From Crambe crambe (lineage: Eukaryota; Porifera; Demospongiae; Poecilosclerida; Crambeidae): a DNA stretch of 64,000 bases. Of this stretch, positions 35,591 through 46,567 are shown piece after piece (within the stretch, counting starts at the first letter, position 1; every line of letters starts with the position of its first letter). Under the pieces are notes generated by a model that saw only the letters and a program-made list of their open reading frames with translations, did no database searches and was not told the origin of the DNA. The position numbers and the translations under genes are program-made. The stretch is from NCBI GenBank assembly GCA_963924555.1, contig OZ004596.1, forward strand, positions 5,590,139 through 5,654,138, in the 5' to 3' direction.

Positions 35591-36712
35591 TCAAGAAGGT
35601 GCAGGGTTACTTGTTCTGTCTGCATTCAGTTCTTTCATTGCTTGAGTGAAATCCTTGTGCATTTCAATGAAACTCTTACTTGGGTCTATGGGTGGGGCAG
35701 CCACTTTTCGTGTGACTTGGTGAGGGTGGGTAGACAGCCCTGGTCCTTCTGTTTCCATCCCGTTGTGATATTTCTTCAGCTGAGTATCGCCACTCTGGTT
35801 CACTGAGAGTTTCATCATGGCTGTGTCTAGTGTCTGGGGTGTAACGGGGCTTGTGGATGCTGCTCCTGGTGCCATCGGCTGGAGTACAGGGGTACGGTCC
35901 ATCGTAGATGGGGGGGAGAGGGTCCCCTTGACAGGAACACTAGGAATCAAAGGGGAGGAGTGAGGAGTGGTCCGATGATGAGAGAAAGTGAGAGATTCGT
36001 GAAAAGAACTTTTACGGTCTTCAATTTGTTCATCATCGGAGTTATGTGTTCTCCTTTCACCTCGATGATGTGATCCATGCATGGACAGACTTTTTTTCTT
36101 TATAGGGATAGGGGGAGCCTCCTGATCAATGTCGACCAATATCCCCTTCTTGATCTTCGTAGTGGGAGGACTCCTCATTTGTGGAGCTGTTGGGTTGCTC
36201 AGTTCCTGAAGAGTGACAGATGTTTCCTTCACAGTGGATTTCGGTCTACTTGTAGGACTTCCAGAGCCCACTGCTCCCAAAATATCCATGCCCTGGGCCT
36301 TTGAATGTTGTGCACTAGAAGATGTCAAGTAGTCCACTCGTTTTTGCAATTCAGCCACAATGGTTTTCAGGTAATCGTAACTAGCGTGGGAGATTGCTTT
36401 CATCCAGGATTGCATCTCATCGTCATTATCGGCACCAAGGACATAAGTTCTGGTACCAGCCCCATCAAACGAAATATCAAAGCAGTAACGGCCATGATGG
36501 GAGACCTGGACGGAACACGCCTCTAGGACAATAACACCTTGTGGTTCACGGTCCTGCTTCTTCAAAAAGTAAAACAATAGATTCCCCTTCAGAATAAACC
36601 ATCTTCGCTGGAAATCTCGGTTCAAATCACCCTTCTTCTGAAGGTAACCTTCTTTGTCTATTGGTGAGGAGCACACAGCAAAACTGGCCACATTCTTTTC
36701 ATTTAGTCTCAT
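35591..36712 (-). CDS. PHETA1: Sesquipedalian (PHETA) endosomal PH-domain protein, 373 aa
   Basis: A single coding exon starts at the ATG at 36712. The in-frame codon upstream is GTG and follows a likely 3' splice site (ctgtag), so a 5' UTR exon probably lies further right. The protein opens MRLNEKNVASFAVCSSPIDK, then a PH domain (GYLQKKGDLNRDFQRRWFILKGNLLFYF to MQSWMKAISHAS) very like human sesquipedalian (FAM109). A short coiled coil follows (AELQKRVDYL). A disordered Ser/Pro-rich middle part comes next. Near the C-terminus, SFIEMHKDF has the F-x-x-x-H spacing of the F&H motif that binds OCRL/INPP5B. The family acts in endosome-to-Golgi recycling. Confidence 0.88.
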   Translation of the reverse strand: MRLNEKNVASFAVCSSPIDKEGYLQKKGDLNRDFQRRWFILKGNLLFYFLKKQDREPQGVIVLEACSVQVSHHGRYCFDISFDGAGTRTYVLGADNDDEMQSWMKAISHASYDYLKTIVAELQKRVDYLTSSSAQHSKAQGMDILGAVGSGSPTSRPKSTVKETSVTLQELSNPTAPQMRSPPTTKIKKGILVDIDQEAPPIPIKKKSLSMHGSHHRGERRTHNSDDEQIEDRKSSFHESLTFSHHRTTPHSSPLIPSVPVKGTLSPPSTMDRTPVLQPMAPGAASTSPVTPQTLDTAMMKLSVNQSGDTQLKKYHNGMETEGPGLSTHPHQVTRKVAAPPIDPSKSFIEMHKDFTQAMKELNADRTSNPAPS

Positions 36713-37141
36713 TGCTGATCTCAATGTTCCTGTATTCTTCACCTACAGAAACGAATAACAGTAGAGATGAGCTTAACTAGTTTTCATAACACCTATAGTC
36801 TGACGCTGGTTTCATATAAGTAGCGCTTTCATTTATAAGGTGCTGTTATTGTTTCAAATCAAACTAGCTAGTTGTGCTAGCATGCATGGTCCGACTCAGC
36901 TGAGCCGCCTAAAATCTTTTTCATGCGTAACAGACTTACTAGTGCCACTCGTGGAGATCTTCCGTTTTCAGAAACTGTTAAATACTCCCTATCTGCTGTC
37001 TACATCAAATTCTGGTGATCTGCATCTTGCTAGCTTGCTAGCTCGAGCATGAAGTCAAAGGAATGACGTCATTTCTACAATAAACGTAACCACACCCATG
37101 GCCCAATAATGATTTCAACACAAGAAGTTGTATTTAAAAAA
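36713..37141. other. Upstream region of sesquipedalian / 3' side of the GH36-like gene
   Basis: The interval is 429 bp. A probable sesquipedalian 5' UTR 3' splice site (minus-strand CTGTAG) lies near 36743. The rest is A/T-rich with no supported coding sequence. Confidence 0.45.
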
Positions 37142-40100
37142 TCACGTACAAGTAGCATTTGTAGCAATAAAGAGGCTAGCATAGCCTGCATCTCCAATCA
37201 AACAATCCACTGACATCACACTTTTGCCATTGTAGATGGATACTGTCACTTTCTCTGAGGGAACACCCATCACTCTAGCATAAACACTTCCTCCAGTTTG
37301 ATCCACCTCAGGAAAACGTGTCTCAGAAACAGCCACAAACTTATTGAGCTCTCCAAAGAGGTACATGCCGTTAGTGAAGCGAGGGGCAATCACAATGTAT
37401 TTGAAGTCGTCTTTACCACATTTTTCTACGGTGATGGCACTTCCTGTGAAATCCTCAATTCCAAATACCTTCCCAGTGCGAATGTCATACTGGAAAGCAA
37501 CAGAGTTTATGAAAGTTGCTGGGAAGGAAGCACGGCTTGTGGGCAACTCTGAAGGAGAAAGGGCGTAATCAGATGCCAGTTCTGCAGCCATCACATAGTA
37601 CCATGTCATTCCATCAATCTGGAGAGATGCAAATATGCATCATTATCATGCATAAACCTATAGCAATGGACTTACTTCAGTGAAAGCCGCACCCATATGT
37701 CCATCTGGTCCCCCTTTCCCAAGAGCTCTTTGTAAGAAGGTTGAATCAAAGCTCATGTGAGGATGAGTTGGTTTCAAAATACGACCATCCTTCATACTTA
37801 TGAAAAATAATTATCACATAACCATTGGTCACCATGCATGCAACTCACCAAGTTGCCATTATCAAAGTGGCATCTGCTGTTCCTATCATATCACTGGGAC
37901 CCACTGGTCCACCAGTGAAAGCAGCCACATATGTCTCTAACACAGGGTCCTTTTCACCTTCATGGTACTTGCTGGCACAGTCTTGTTGGTCGATACTTGT
38001 CCGAAAGTTCTAAATGAATCGAAAATACAAACTTTTTTCAGCTGCCAAAGTTCTAGGTGTGTGGTTGAGTTTAGGATTCAGCTACACATCTCATTATTCT
38101 TGTTCCAGAGACTTACATCTTTGAAAGCAGCAAGCCCCACTGCATGGGCTAAGATGGTGGAGTCTCCTACCACCCATTGACTGTTGCCAGGGTAATAGTC
38201 ACCGCTGACCCTAATCTGAGTCACTGTAGGAATCATGACGCTTTGTAGGACATGTCGTGGCCAAGGCATGCAGTATCTGTGAATAGGCAAGCAAATTGTT
38301 CAATGGTTTCATAATATTAGCGACCATGCAACAGATCTCTCACTGGATGGTTAATCCATGTCTCTCTGCAGACTCTCCCATCTCGAGCAACCATTTTTCA
38401 CCGAGATCTAACTCTGTCTAAGGAGTGTGATTATGCATACATGATAAATGACTGGAAGACACTAACCTCGTGTCCAGCAAGAAGTTATACTTACTAGTAA
38501 TTCTTTGATTTTGTCGACTTCACTATCAAGCCAATCCTGCTCGTACACTATAAGACTGAAGTTGTTGAGGGTGGTGGACAGGAGATAATCCCAGAATGCT
38601 GGTTCCACAGGAAGGGCTCCCTTTTCATCAATGATGAACTTGAACTGAAGTGTTTTAACAAGTAAATCATTAAAGTTATGCACACTTCAAGCCAAGCTAC
38701 CACCAACCTGTTTGGCATAGTCTGTTTGAGTTGACCTAAAGGAGAGTACATTATATCCACTTGATACAGTAGAACCTCCAGACACAATCTTTTAGTCTTT
38801 TATCTTTTGGAGGCTATTTTGTATATACAAGGTACAAGGTACAAGGTACAAAAATTGTCCTAGGCTTGTCCTTATTCGGAATGTCCTTTGTTGGAGGTTC
38901 CAGTGTACACACTAATTACGCTTACCACCATCTATTGTGACCAACCACAGGCCAGCCTGTTTTGGTCACCATGGCTTGGATGCCATTGGGAAAGATGTCA
39001 GGTCGGGCAGTCCAGTTTTTCACTCCATCATCTGTCCCTTTGAAGTACCACCAAGAATCGAGTTGTACATAGTGGAAAGGTAGCTGGTTTGCATCAGCAT
39101 CCTTCTTCACTGCCACCAATAGGTCTTCATAGTTGGTATAATTCTTACCAGTGTAATAATAGTAGCATGCGCCATTGTCTGTCCAATACCTGCACAATAA
39201 CACTATCACCAGTGGTCTTGCATATTCTTCTATTATAGTATAGACTACCCAAGGTAGTTGATGCTGAAGTCAGACTTTCTGAATCGGTCATCTTTTTTGT
39301 ATGTGATTCTCAGTAACTCTCCAAATGTTCTCATGGCGTTGGACACGTTGCCACCAGCAACCAGAATGGTTCTGTACCTGTATTTCGTGGGCACCTACGG
39401 AGAAAGTGGGAGAGAAAGGGAGGGGGGAATGAGGAAGAGGAAAAAAGAGAAAGCAGAAAGTGGAAATCAAAGAGAAGAGACTATAGCTATGAAAGTTACT
39501 GTATCAATGGAACTGAGGGGACCGAAGGTGAGAGTGGTCTCGTTGGTCATCTCATTAGTGAAGGTGGTCTGTGTGGCAGACATGAATGAAGTCAGAGGGG
39601 AAAGTACAACAGCATTTTTCATCTTGGAGTCAAATACAACCAAAGGAAAGCCTCCTTCTATTGCTCCATAAATATCTTTAGTACCAGACCAGGCTCCAAA
39701 CTTCATGGATGAAGCCACTATGGAAAGAATAATTTAATTTAGTGCAGAATTGATTCTCACTTACTATTTCCAGACCATGTCATCCAGCCCCTCTCCACTG
39801 TTCCTTCCTCCACCACAAAAGATGGGAAACTGGAGAGCACTCCATCTCCCTTCTCAGGATCAGAGGCATTGGAGAGTCCAGTGAGATATACAATATCGAA
39901 AGCCACTGCAGACATTTCTTGATACACCAACACTGCAGTCTCCACTTCCACACTGGTGGGGGTGGAGCTGTTACTGAATGCAGTCCAAGTAAATCTGCAG
40001 AAAAATAATTTCAATAGCCATCATTTTAAAGCTATAGATTTATGTTCAAGCTCACATATGCTTAGTGAAAGGTCCTACAGGATCTACTCCTTCCTCTATG

Positions 40101-40318
40101 TCGAAATCAGATTGTTTCAACGAGTATTTGTCCGCATGCTCAGTGCTCCACCACTGTCCTCCATCTCGAATTCCTAACGCCCCACTGCGAAACCATTCCT
40201 CGCCATCTATATATACCTGAAAATCGGCGCTGTCTTGGTTAAATGATACATTGATTTGCTGTCCTGCAACTGCTGCAATGATGCAAAAGCAGAGAAAAGC
40301 ATAGCTATAGACTGCCAT
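37142..40318 (-). CDS. Secreted GH36/raffinose-synthase-like glycoside hydrolase
   Basis: A multi-exon minus-strand gene encodes a secreted protein. The ATG at 40318 starts a signal peptide (MAVYSYAFLCFCIIAAVAGQ). An N-terminal beta-sandwich-like part is followed by a probable TIM barrel: LGYWTDNGACYYYY (near 39200), FHYVQLDSWWYF (near 39070), IVYEQDWLDSE (near 38560) and QIRVSGDYYPGNSQWVVGD (near 38200). The VQLDSWW and RVSGDYYP stretches recall clan GH-D enzymes (GH36 and raffinose synthase, which has RxSDDFYP). The Asp in EQDW and the Asp in SGDYYP are candidate catalytic residues. The C-terminal part is beta-rich. Many N-x-S/T sequons fit secretion. The substrate is unknown. Family assignment is by motif likeness only. 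Starts 82 bp from divergent DRC10. Confidence 0.65.
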
Positions 40319-40400
40319 TTTTGTACCGCCCGCGCTAAGTAGAATGTCATGTGACTTTTGCCATGGCAACAAGGGTAAGAGATAAATAAAGAAGACCATT
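40319..40400. promoter_or_regulatory. Bidirectional promoter interval (GH36-like / DRC10)
   Basis: 82 bp separate two divergent start codons. It contains no ORF. A TATA-like gataaataaa lies about 15 bp before the DRC10 ATG, which is too close for a standard TATA box. Confidence 0.35.
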
Positions 40401-42145
40401 ATGGCTGCTGCATTGGCTTTAACTCCGCAGAGTGGCCTTTCCCCGAGGTACAAATCTGAGCAACAACCAATGAGAATGAAGTTCAAGGGATCTCCTAGAC
40501 GAAGCCAGTTGGAGGACATGAGTTTACCTCAAACCCCTCAAGTTGATGATCCTCTCAGGATTTTAGCACCAGGTCAGAAAAAGCTTACTACAATTGAGTC
40601 CCAGCGCGTCCTGGCGGCCATGGATGAGACTATAAAGAGAATGGAAGGTGTGATGGTGATACCATTACTTACAAGCTCTTTGGATCGATATTCAATAACT
40701 TTGGGATCAGAACTGGTTCAAATGTTGAAAACTTACAATCGCTTAGTGGGAGAATACAACAGACTCTATGAATCCTTAGAAGGGCAAGGGATCGTCCCTG
40801 ACTTAGTAAGTTTCACCAGTGAAGTAGATTTCAATGATTCGTTTGGGCCAGAGTCGGTCAGTACTAGTGGCTTGCAAGACTATAGTAGATCGCCTTCAAC
40901 GAGCCAAAGTAGTTTGATCAGCTCAGGACGACCTGTTCAACTAGAACCACTTGAAAGAGATGATGAAAGCACCAGCACTCAAGAGGCAAGATTCCAGAAA
41001 ATTCGACTCAGACTGAAACACTGTGTGAAGTGCATTTTGAGGGAGTTGCAAAGAAATCCAGCCAGTTCTCGAATTATGTCAGCCTCAGGAGAAAGACCAA
41101 AAAGTGCCATGCTATTACAGGATAAAATGACGTATGTGTAGTTCATGTACCACATCAGCAGTAGCAATCTGTGTAATTTGTATTGTGCACAGTGAGCTCC
41201 GTCAAATTCTCAATCAAAAACTTCTGACAACTCACTTGGAAGAAGAGAGGAAGAAAGAGCATATAAAGCAGGTGACAGAGAGACAGTTGCTAGCTCAACA
41301 GCAGATTGCAAAACTGGAGGCAGAGCTAGCAGATGAACAGGCAAAGAAAGAAAAATTAGTGAGTAAAAGAATAAAATGAATCAGGATTTATAGGTAAAGT
41401 TGATAAATACTTTTTAAAAAGGTATCATTGAGGACTGCTGAGATTAAGCGCTTGAAGTCAAAAATCAGAGGTGTAGTGAATCTTGCTGACGACAGGAATA
41501 GGAGAGTGAAGGTGGATGCCCACAATCAACAGAGAGATGACAAGACTGCACATGACTACAAGACCAAGGTACTCAAAGACGAGATCGGTATTCTTAAAAA
41601 GAAATTGCAAGCAGCTGTCGAAGAAAATCGAACAAAGGAGCAAGATTTGAGAAAGGTATAATATACCCAGGGGTGTAGCCTGAAGCCAGTATTCATTGTA
41701 TTTGATGTAGCGTGCTTTCAAACGCGAAACAGAAGTGGAAAACTGGATTCAAAAGTATGATAGTGAAATGGGAGAAAAGCAAGATGAACTAGAAGAACTG
41801 GAAAAAGAGTATAAGGTAGAAACTGCTCAACTCAAAGAACTTGAAGAGAAACTGGAGGTAGACATTTGTATTATATATCACAACTTTGAATTGTTTGATT
41901 TTGCCCTTTAGATTTTGAGTATAGAATACGATGCAGTTGTCAAGGAGCAGGAGGAAGCACGGGTGAAAGCAGAAGCAGATGCACAAAGGATTGTAACAAT
42001 GGGCCGAGCTGCCATGGTGATACAGAGGGCATGGAAAAGATACTGGGAGAAAAAAAAAGGAAAGAAAAAAGGGAAAAAGAAAGGAAAGAAAGGCAAAAAA
42101 GGAAAGAAAGGAAAAAAAGGAAAGAAGGGCAAGAAGAAGAAATGA
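40401..42145 (+). CDS. IQCD: Dynein regulatory complex protein 10 (IQ-motif protein)
   Basis: Six exons (40401-41130 approx., then near 41192-41357, 41422-41655, 41711-41857, 41912-42145) encode a ciliary N-DRC subunit. The N-terminal region has [19 protein letters not shown], matching the KLTTIEAKRIMSILDEAI of human IQCD. Coiled coils follow. The highly conserved segment [24 protein letters not shown] (split across text positions 41720-41800) is nearly identical to human. An IQ motif ([14 protein letters not shown]) precedes a lysine/glycine tail of about 35 residues. Human IQCD also ends in a K/G-rich tail. The family needs motile cilia, which fits an animal with flagellated cells. Confidence 0.93.
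42045..42145 (+). repeat. Purine-only coding tract (KKGKKG tail of DRC10)
   Basis: An almost pure A/G strand of about 95 bp, built from GGAAAGAAA-like units, encodes the lysine/glycine tail. It can form triplex DNA and is prone to slippage. Confidence 0.85.
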
Positions 42146-42391
42146 AATTACATTCTTTATACATTACATTCTTCAAAAATATACATATTAATTGTAACAA
42201 AAATTAATTATAGTGCAGATTGAACTAGATATTGATATGAACACATGACAGGAGCCATGAGTGAGCCTGCCATATAAGACTCCTGCTGGTGACATGATAC
42301 ACAACACAATAACAACACAATTGTAATGATTGGATGGATCCATGGATCAGGTGCAGGTGGGAGGAGTTTGGATGGATGGAAAGTGCAGAAG
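42146..42391. other. Convergent 3' UTR interval
   Basis: 246 bp separate the DRC10 stop from the CASTOR-like stop on the other strand. No AATAAA is evident on either strand, and there is no ORF. Confidence 0.45.
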
Positions 42392-45300
42392 TTAATTTGC
42401 TTCTTGTAGTGATGTGGTGCCAGTATGTCCATTGACAATCAGTCCATTTTTCTTCATATTCTCTATTAGTTTACATGCATATCTGTTATTCAGCACTCTC
42501 AATGCTTTATCAACACTTTCTTCTGGAACCTGGAGTGGAAATAATTTTCAAATCTAAACTGACATAGTATAATTCTGTACTTACTAATGTGTGATCTGTA
42601 CTATAAGTGCAGATGTAATAAGTTGAAATCTCTGCTTTTGCTAATGGTGCCGCAACTTGGGCCACTATACCACATTCATCTGTACAGAAAAAAGAAAAAA
42701 AGAGATGTCAATAATGACTACTGGGTACCAAGAATGGCATATCATACATGTCAAAGCTACCAAACAGAGTCATTACATTTTCCCGGACATCCAAGGAGCC
42801 ACTCAGACTCCCACCCTTACATCACTTAGTTAAGAACGAGTTTGTATCAAATTACTTGCTTACACAACACAGAAACCATGTAAGAACTAATGACCCATGG
42901 ACCCATGTCCTATAATTATGGCTGGGGCAAGGAATTTCAGGACTTCCGGTGGAAATATTGGGCCCTGTGTATACACGAGGCACAAAACCACAGGATGTGG
43001 GACCTTAATCTGCTTATACACATGGCAGGATGTATTGGATTCAGTCAACGGGCTTCATCCAACTGCTACATAGTGGTATTTATTAGGCAACATCCTCATT
43101 GAGCAGCTGTACATATTGAATAACAGTCAGTGTAAACTCAAACCCTTGTTGGATAGCCAATCTCAAAGGACACAATGCCAGCTAAGGATTAGATTGCAAC
43201 ATTTTATGCAACAATGATTTCAATTACCACTGATTTTTTTTTTCTCCCCTTATCATGCTTGTGCATAACAACTCACCGAATCCTAATGGTCCTTCTCCTA
43301 TTCTTATCATTCTCCAAGTCTCTTTATTCAGGTACAGTGAATCTTCTGGAAACCTACGTAACAAAAAAGGATAAAATCTGTGCACTGCTGGAAACTGGTC
43401 AGGATTATCAAATGCTTTGTACTTCTATTTATAAGTTTCCACTGCTAATGAAGTATTATAGGATATTTCAAATGTTTGTTATTAAGATGCTTCTGGTGTT
43501 AGTACACAATTAGTTGGAGTTACAATAATTATACTTGTTTACAATTTTCATGTTCATTGTTACAGCTTACTTGTAATTACACTAATTCTCATAAAATTAT
43601 TTTTTGTTGTTGAACAATTATACGACCACAAAAATTCCCAATTTAGGGTATACCAGTACTGCTTGAAGCCTTCATACTTGCAGTAAGATTTTCTAAATTT
43701 CCTTACCTGATGATATCCTGACAGTCCAGCACTATTGAAATGTCATTCTCCACAACAGAAAAGGAGAGGAAGGTTTCATTGGAAGAAGTCCTATTAGGAA
43801 GCACAAGTTCAAGCTATGTGAAAGGAGGTACCTCCAAATCAGAATGACAGTCTCAGCACAAATACATGTTGAGCACACATCAAGCTCCCAACTATTTTAA
43901 TCAGTCTTACCTATGGTTGAAGAGCATTAGTTCCAGAAGCATGGTGCCAATCGAAGGAAGAGCTCTGGGAATGACACCACATATACTGTATTTACAGCTG
44001 GAGCAGATATAAGGATGGATGAGAGGTCTGGAGGTCACTTCACAAGATTGAGTCAGGGCTGTATAATTACATATAGAGGAGAGTAAATAGGCCAACCCAA
44101 ATGTTTTCAGTGCACTATTTCATTTAGAAAACTAGTGCCAAATTTCCACTAGAAGGGGCAAATGTTGCTATAGCTTATCAATAATTAATTTTTAAAATGA
44201 ATTATTCATTGCACAACTAAGTGATGTCACTTTAAAATGGTATAGCAAAAGCTTCCAGGTGAGTCCCAGTGGATTATAGGAAGCTGGAAGCAAAGGAAGC
44301 TTTATGGATGATGTCTACTTCCAGGATTTCATCATGCAAAATATTAACTAGATTCCATTTCTGTTTCATTATTTTGTAAGACAGAGCAATGCTGAGTTGA
44401 GAATTAACTCTATTGGGTGACTACTGGTGAACATTCCAGAATTCGGATAATTGACATTTATAGACTATTGCCCTGGGGCTGGACTATTCCAAACCGATCT
44501 TCTCCATTTTTGACTTCTGTACCCAATTGACCCCAGACTATAGTAACTAAACACATTCCAACTGACTTCTGTACCCAATTGACCCCAGACTATAGTAACT
44601 AAACACATTCCAACTCTGACACTTGCTCAATTATATATGACAGGGATTCTACAAGTTTCCCCATATTAGGATGACTTACAATGTTTTCTTTCAGGAGCAT
44701 CCACACTTAGAGATCTCTGGGATATAGATTGCACCAAAGCCAAGTCCAACTTGCAGTCAGAATCACACATCAACTTGAAGGTACGAGAGAGACAAGTAAG
44801 TGCTTTGTCTAAGTCACACTGCTTGACCTATGAATGAGGGAAGAGAAAGAGATACTTTAAAAAGCTATGGCTACATACAGGGATATTTATTATTGACTGT
44901 AAATAACATTGCTTATTGCATCAGATTAAACAAGTCCAAAGTGCACAGAAAGCTCACAAACAAGATCATAATTCACAACAAGATGTAAAGATAAGCTCTC
45001 GAAGTCAATACATTGAGCACACGATAAGGTAATATCACTCCTTGAGAACCCTTTGCAGTGAATTTCCTCATGCAGTCATTCGCAAGACTTCTTTGCAACA
45101 AGCCAGTCCTACAAATACCCATTTCTTCCTATCAAGTAACCCAATACTGTATAATTATTTGCAAGACTTCTTTCCAGACCTGCAAATATTGGAATGCCGT
45201 ACGTTTGTAAGACTTCTTTGCAGCGAGCCAGTCCTGCAAATATTGGTTACGAAGCTTCCATTTCTTCCACAACTCGACAGGAACCATTCCATTCATTCCA

Positions 45301-46410
45301 CGAAAACAATAGGAACCAGACACACAATGCACATGAAATAAACAAGCTAAATCCAAGAGAGGTCACCTTCTCTTGCATCAGTCTTTGGGAAAACACCATT
45401 ACAAGTATACCAGCACAATGTCCAAAATACGTTCTTTATGCTTACATCAGTGATACATATAAAATCTAATAGTGGTACTACCATACTGCACATTATCCTT
45501 TATACATAACACAAGCATTTTTAAAAAGGTGCTAATGATGTGATAGTTTCAGCTCAGGCAGAGCACATGCATGCAACATGCATGTCACATCCTATGGCCC
45601 ATAACATTAAACATACAGCCCAGTCCAACAGCCCAAGCCTGGAACTCACCAAAACAAAGTCATCCAGGTTGGTAGAGAGGCAAAACACAGAGACATCACA
45701 GTCAGCCAGTGGAGTGATCACACTAGCAACAATATTGCTGATACCTGTCATGGAACCAAGAGCACCTACTTCCACCACCAATGGCCGCCACTTGCACTCG
45801 GCCAACGTAACCTTGGAATTGCCACAAACAGGCAGCAAAACTGCAAAGGAGAGACCATTATTAACACATTGTCATGGTTGGAATTTTCCCATCACCCCCT
45901 CCCTCACGTCCACTGAGGATTTATCACCACTTAGACTACAACCTGCTTCCTACTTTTCTTGCATCAAAGATAGGAATGTTGCACCTCACAAGGTGGTGAT
46001 AGATGCTATGTCACATGTCAAAGCCCCGCATGGGAAGAAAACTCTAGATGAATGCTCTTGCACTACTCACTTTGCAGAAGTTCTTTATCCAATATCACAG
46101 AATACTCTGTAGATGTTGCAGTGAAATTGAAGAAATGATTTCTAAACAAGCACAGTGCACATAATAAACACAACATACTCATGTTAACTATAGTGTACCT
46201 TCTACAGTCCTGACTTTCTCCGAATAATCTCAGTAGAATCTGCAGGAGTGAGTGAGTGGCACTGGAGAGATCATCCTTGGGTATTCTGGCAACGTAGAGC
46301 TCGTAGTTCAGTAAGTGCACTGTAGATTCCATTTCTTTGCGGGTTAGTTCATGAACGGGAGCTGAACTTCGAGGACGTCTAGCATCTGCTTGGCTTCTTT
46401 TTCTATCCAT
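42392..46410 (-). CDS. CASTOR1: CASTOR-like ACT-domain protein (cytosolic arginine sensor family)
   Basis: About nine small exons spread over 4 kb encode a protein of the CASTOR/GATS family, which binds arginine and restrains GATOR2-mTORC1 signalling. The first exon (46410-46199) gives an N-terminal extension and then MESTVHLLNYELYVARIP. Later pieces match human CASTOR1 in order: NHFFNFTATSTEYSVILDKE (46141-46071), TGISNIVASVITPLADCDVSVFCLST (45840-45653), SSNETFLSFSVVENDISIVLD (near 43790), ETWRMIRIGEGPLGF (near 43290), DECGIVAQVAAPLAKAEISTYYICTYSTDH (near 42640) and a final VPEESVDKALRVL exon. Spliced in frame, these give four ACT-like segments. Introns are long and repeat-bearing. Arginine-binding residues could not be checked by eye. 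Confidence 0.85.
43103..43268 (-). other. CASTOR-like intronic sequence, no coding signal
   Basis: This stretch and most of 42700-43270 are intron of the CASTOR-like gene. They are A/T-rich with no conserved peptide on either strand. Confidence 0.4.
44511..44614 (+). repeat. Exact 52-bp tandem duplication in a CASTOR-like intron
   Basis: A 52-bp unit starting TGACTTCTGTACCC occurs at 44511 and again at 44563 without visible change. The identity suggests a recent duplication. Confidence 0.95.
45081..45246 (+). repeat. Three diverged copies of a short repeat (GCAAGACTTCTTTGCAGC...)
   Basis: Related stretches at 45081-45120, 45161-45192 and 45207-45246 share G(C/T)AAGACTTCTTT and CCTGCAAAT. 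They lie in an intron of the CASTOR-like gene and look like fragments of a dispersed genomic repeat. Confidence 0.7.
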
Positions 46411-46567
46411 ACAGGACTGAAAAACTTATCTACTACCAGCTACACTCCCTTTTATCCTCGCGGTTTCAGCAATGATCTAGATTTTTGGCGGGCGCGAGAT
46501 TAAAATCATGACGCGTGATGACGTATTTATTAATTAAATTTTATGTCACACATTATTAAGTTACTAG
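46411..46567. promoter_or_regulatory. CASTOR-like promoter region
   Basis: 157 bp lie between the CASTOR-like start and the upstream phosphatase stop. It contains TTTTTGGCGGG at 46482-46492 (E2F-like) and TGACGT at 46519-46524 (CRE-like half site). The functional claim is inference from motif likeness. Confidence 0.35.

Noticed and set aside
36713..36742. N-terminal extension of sesquipedalian
   Set aside because: The upstream frame begins with GTG next to a 3' splice site, and family members start at the equivalent of the ATG at 36712.
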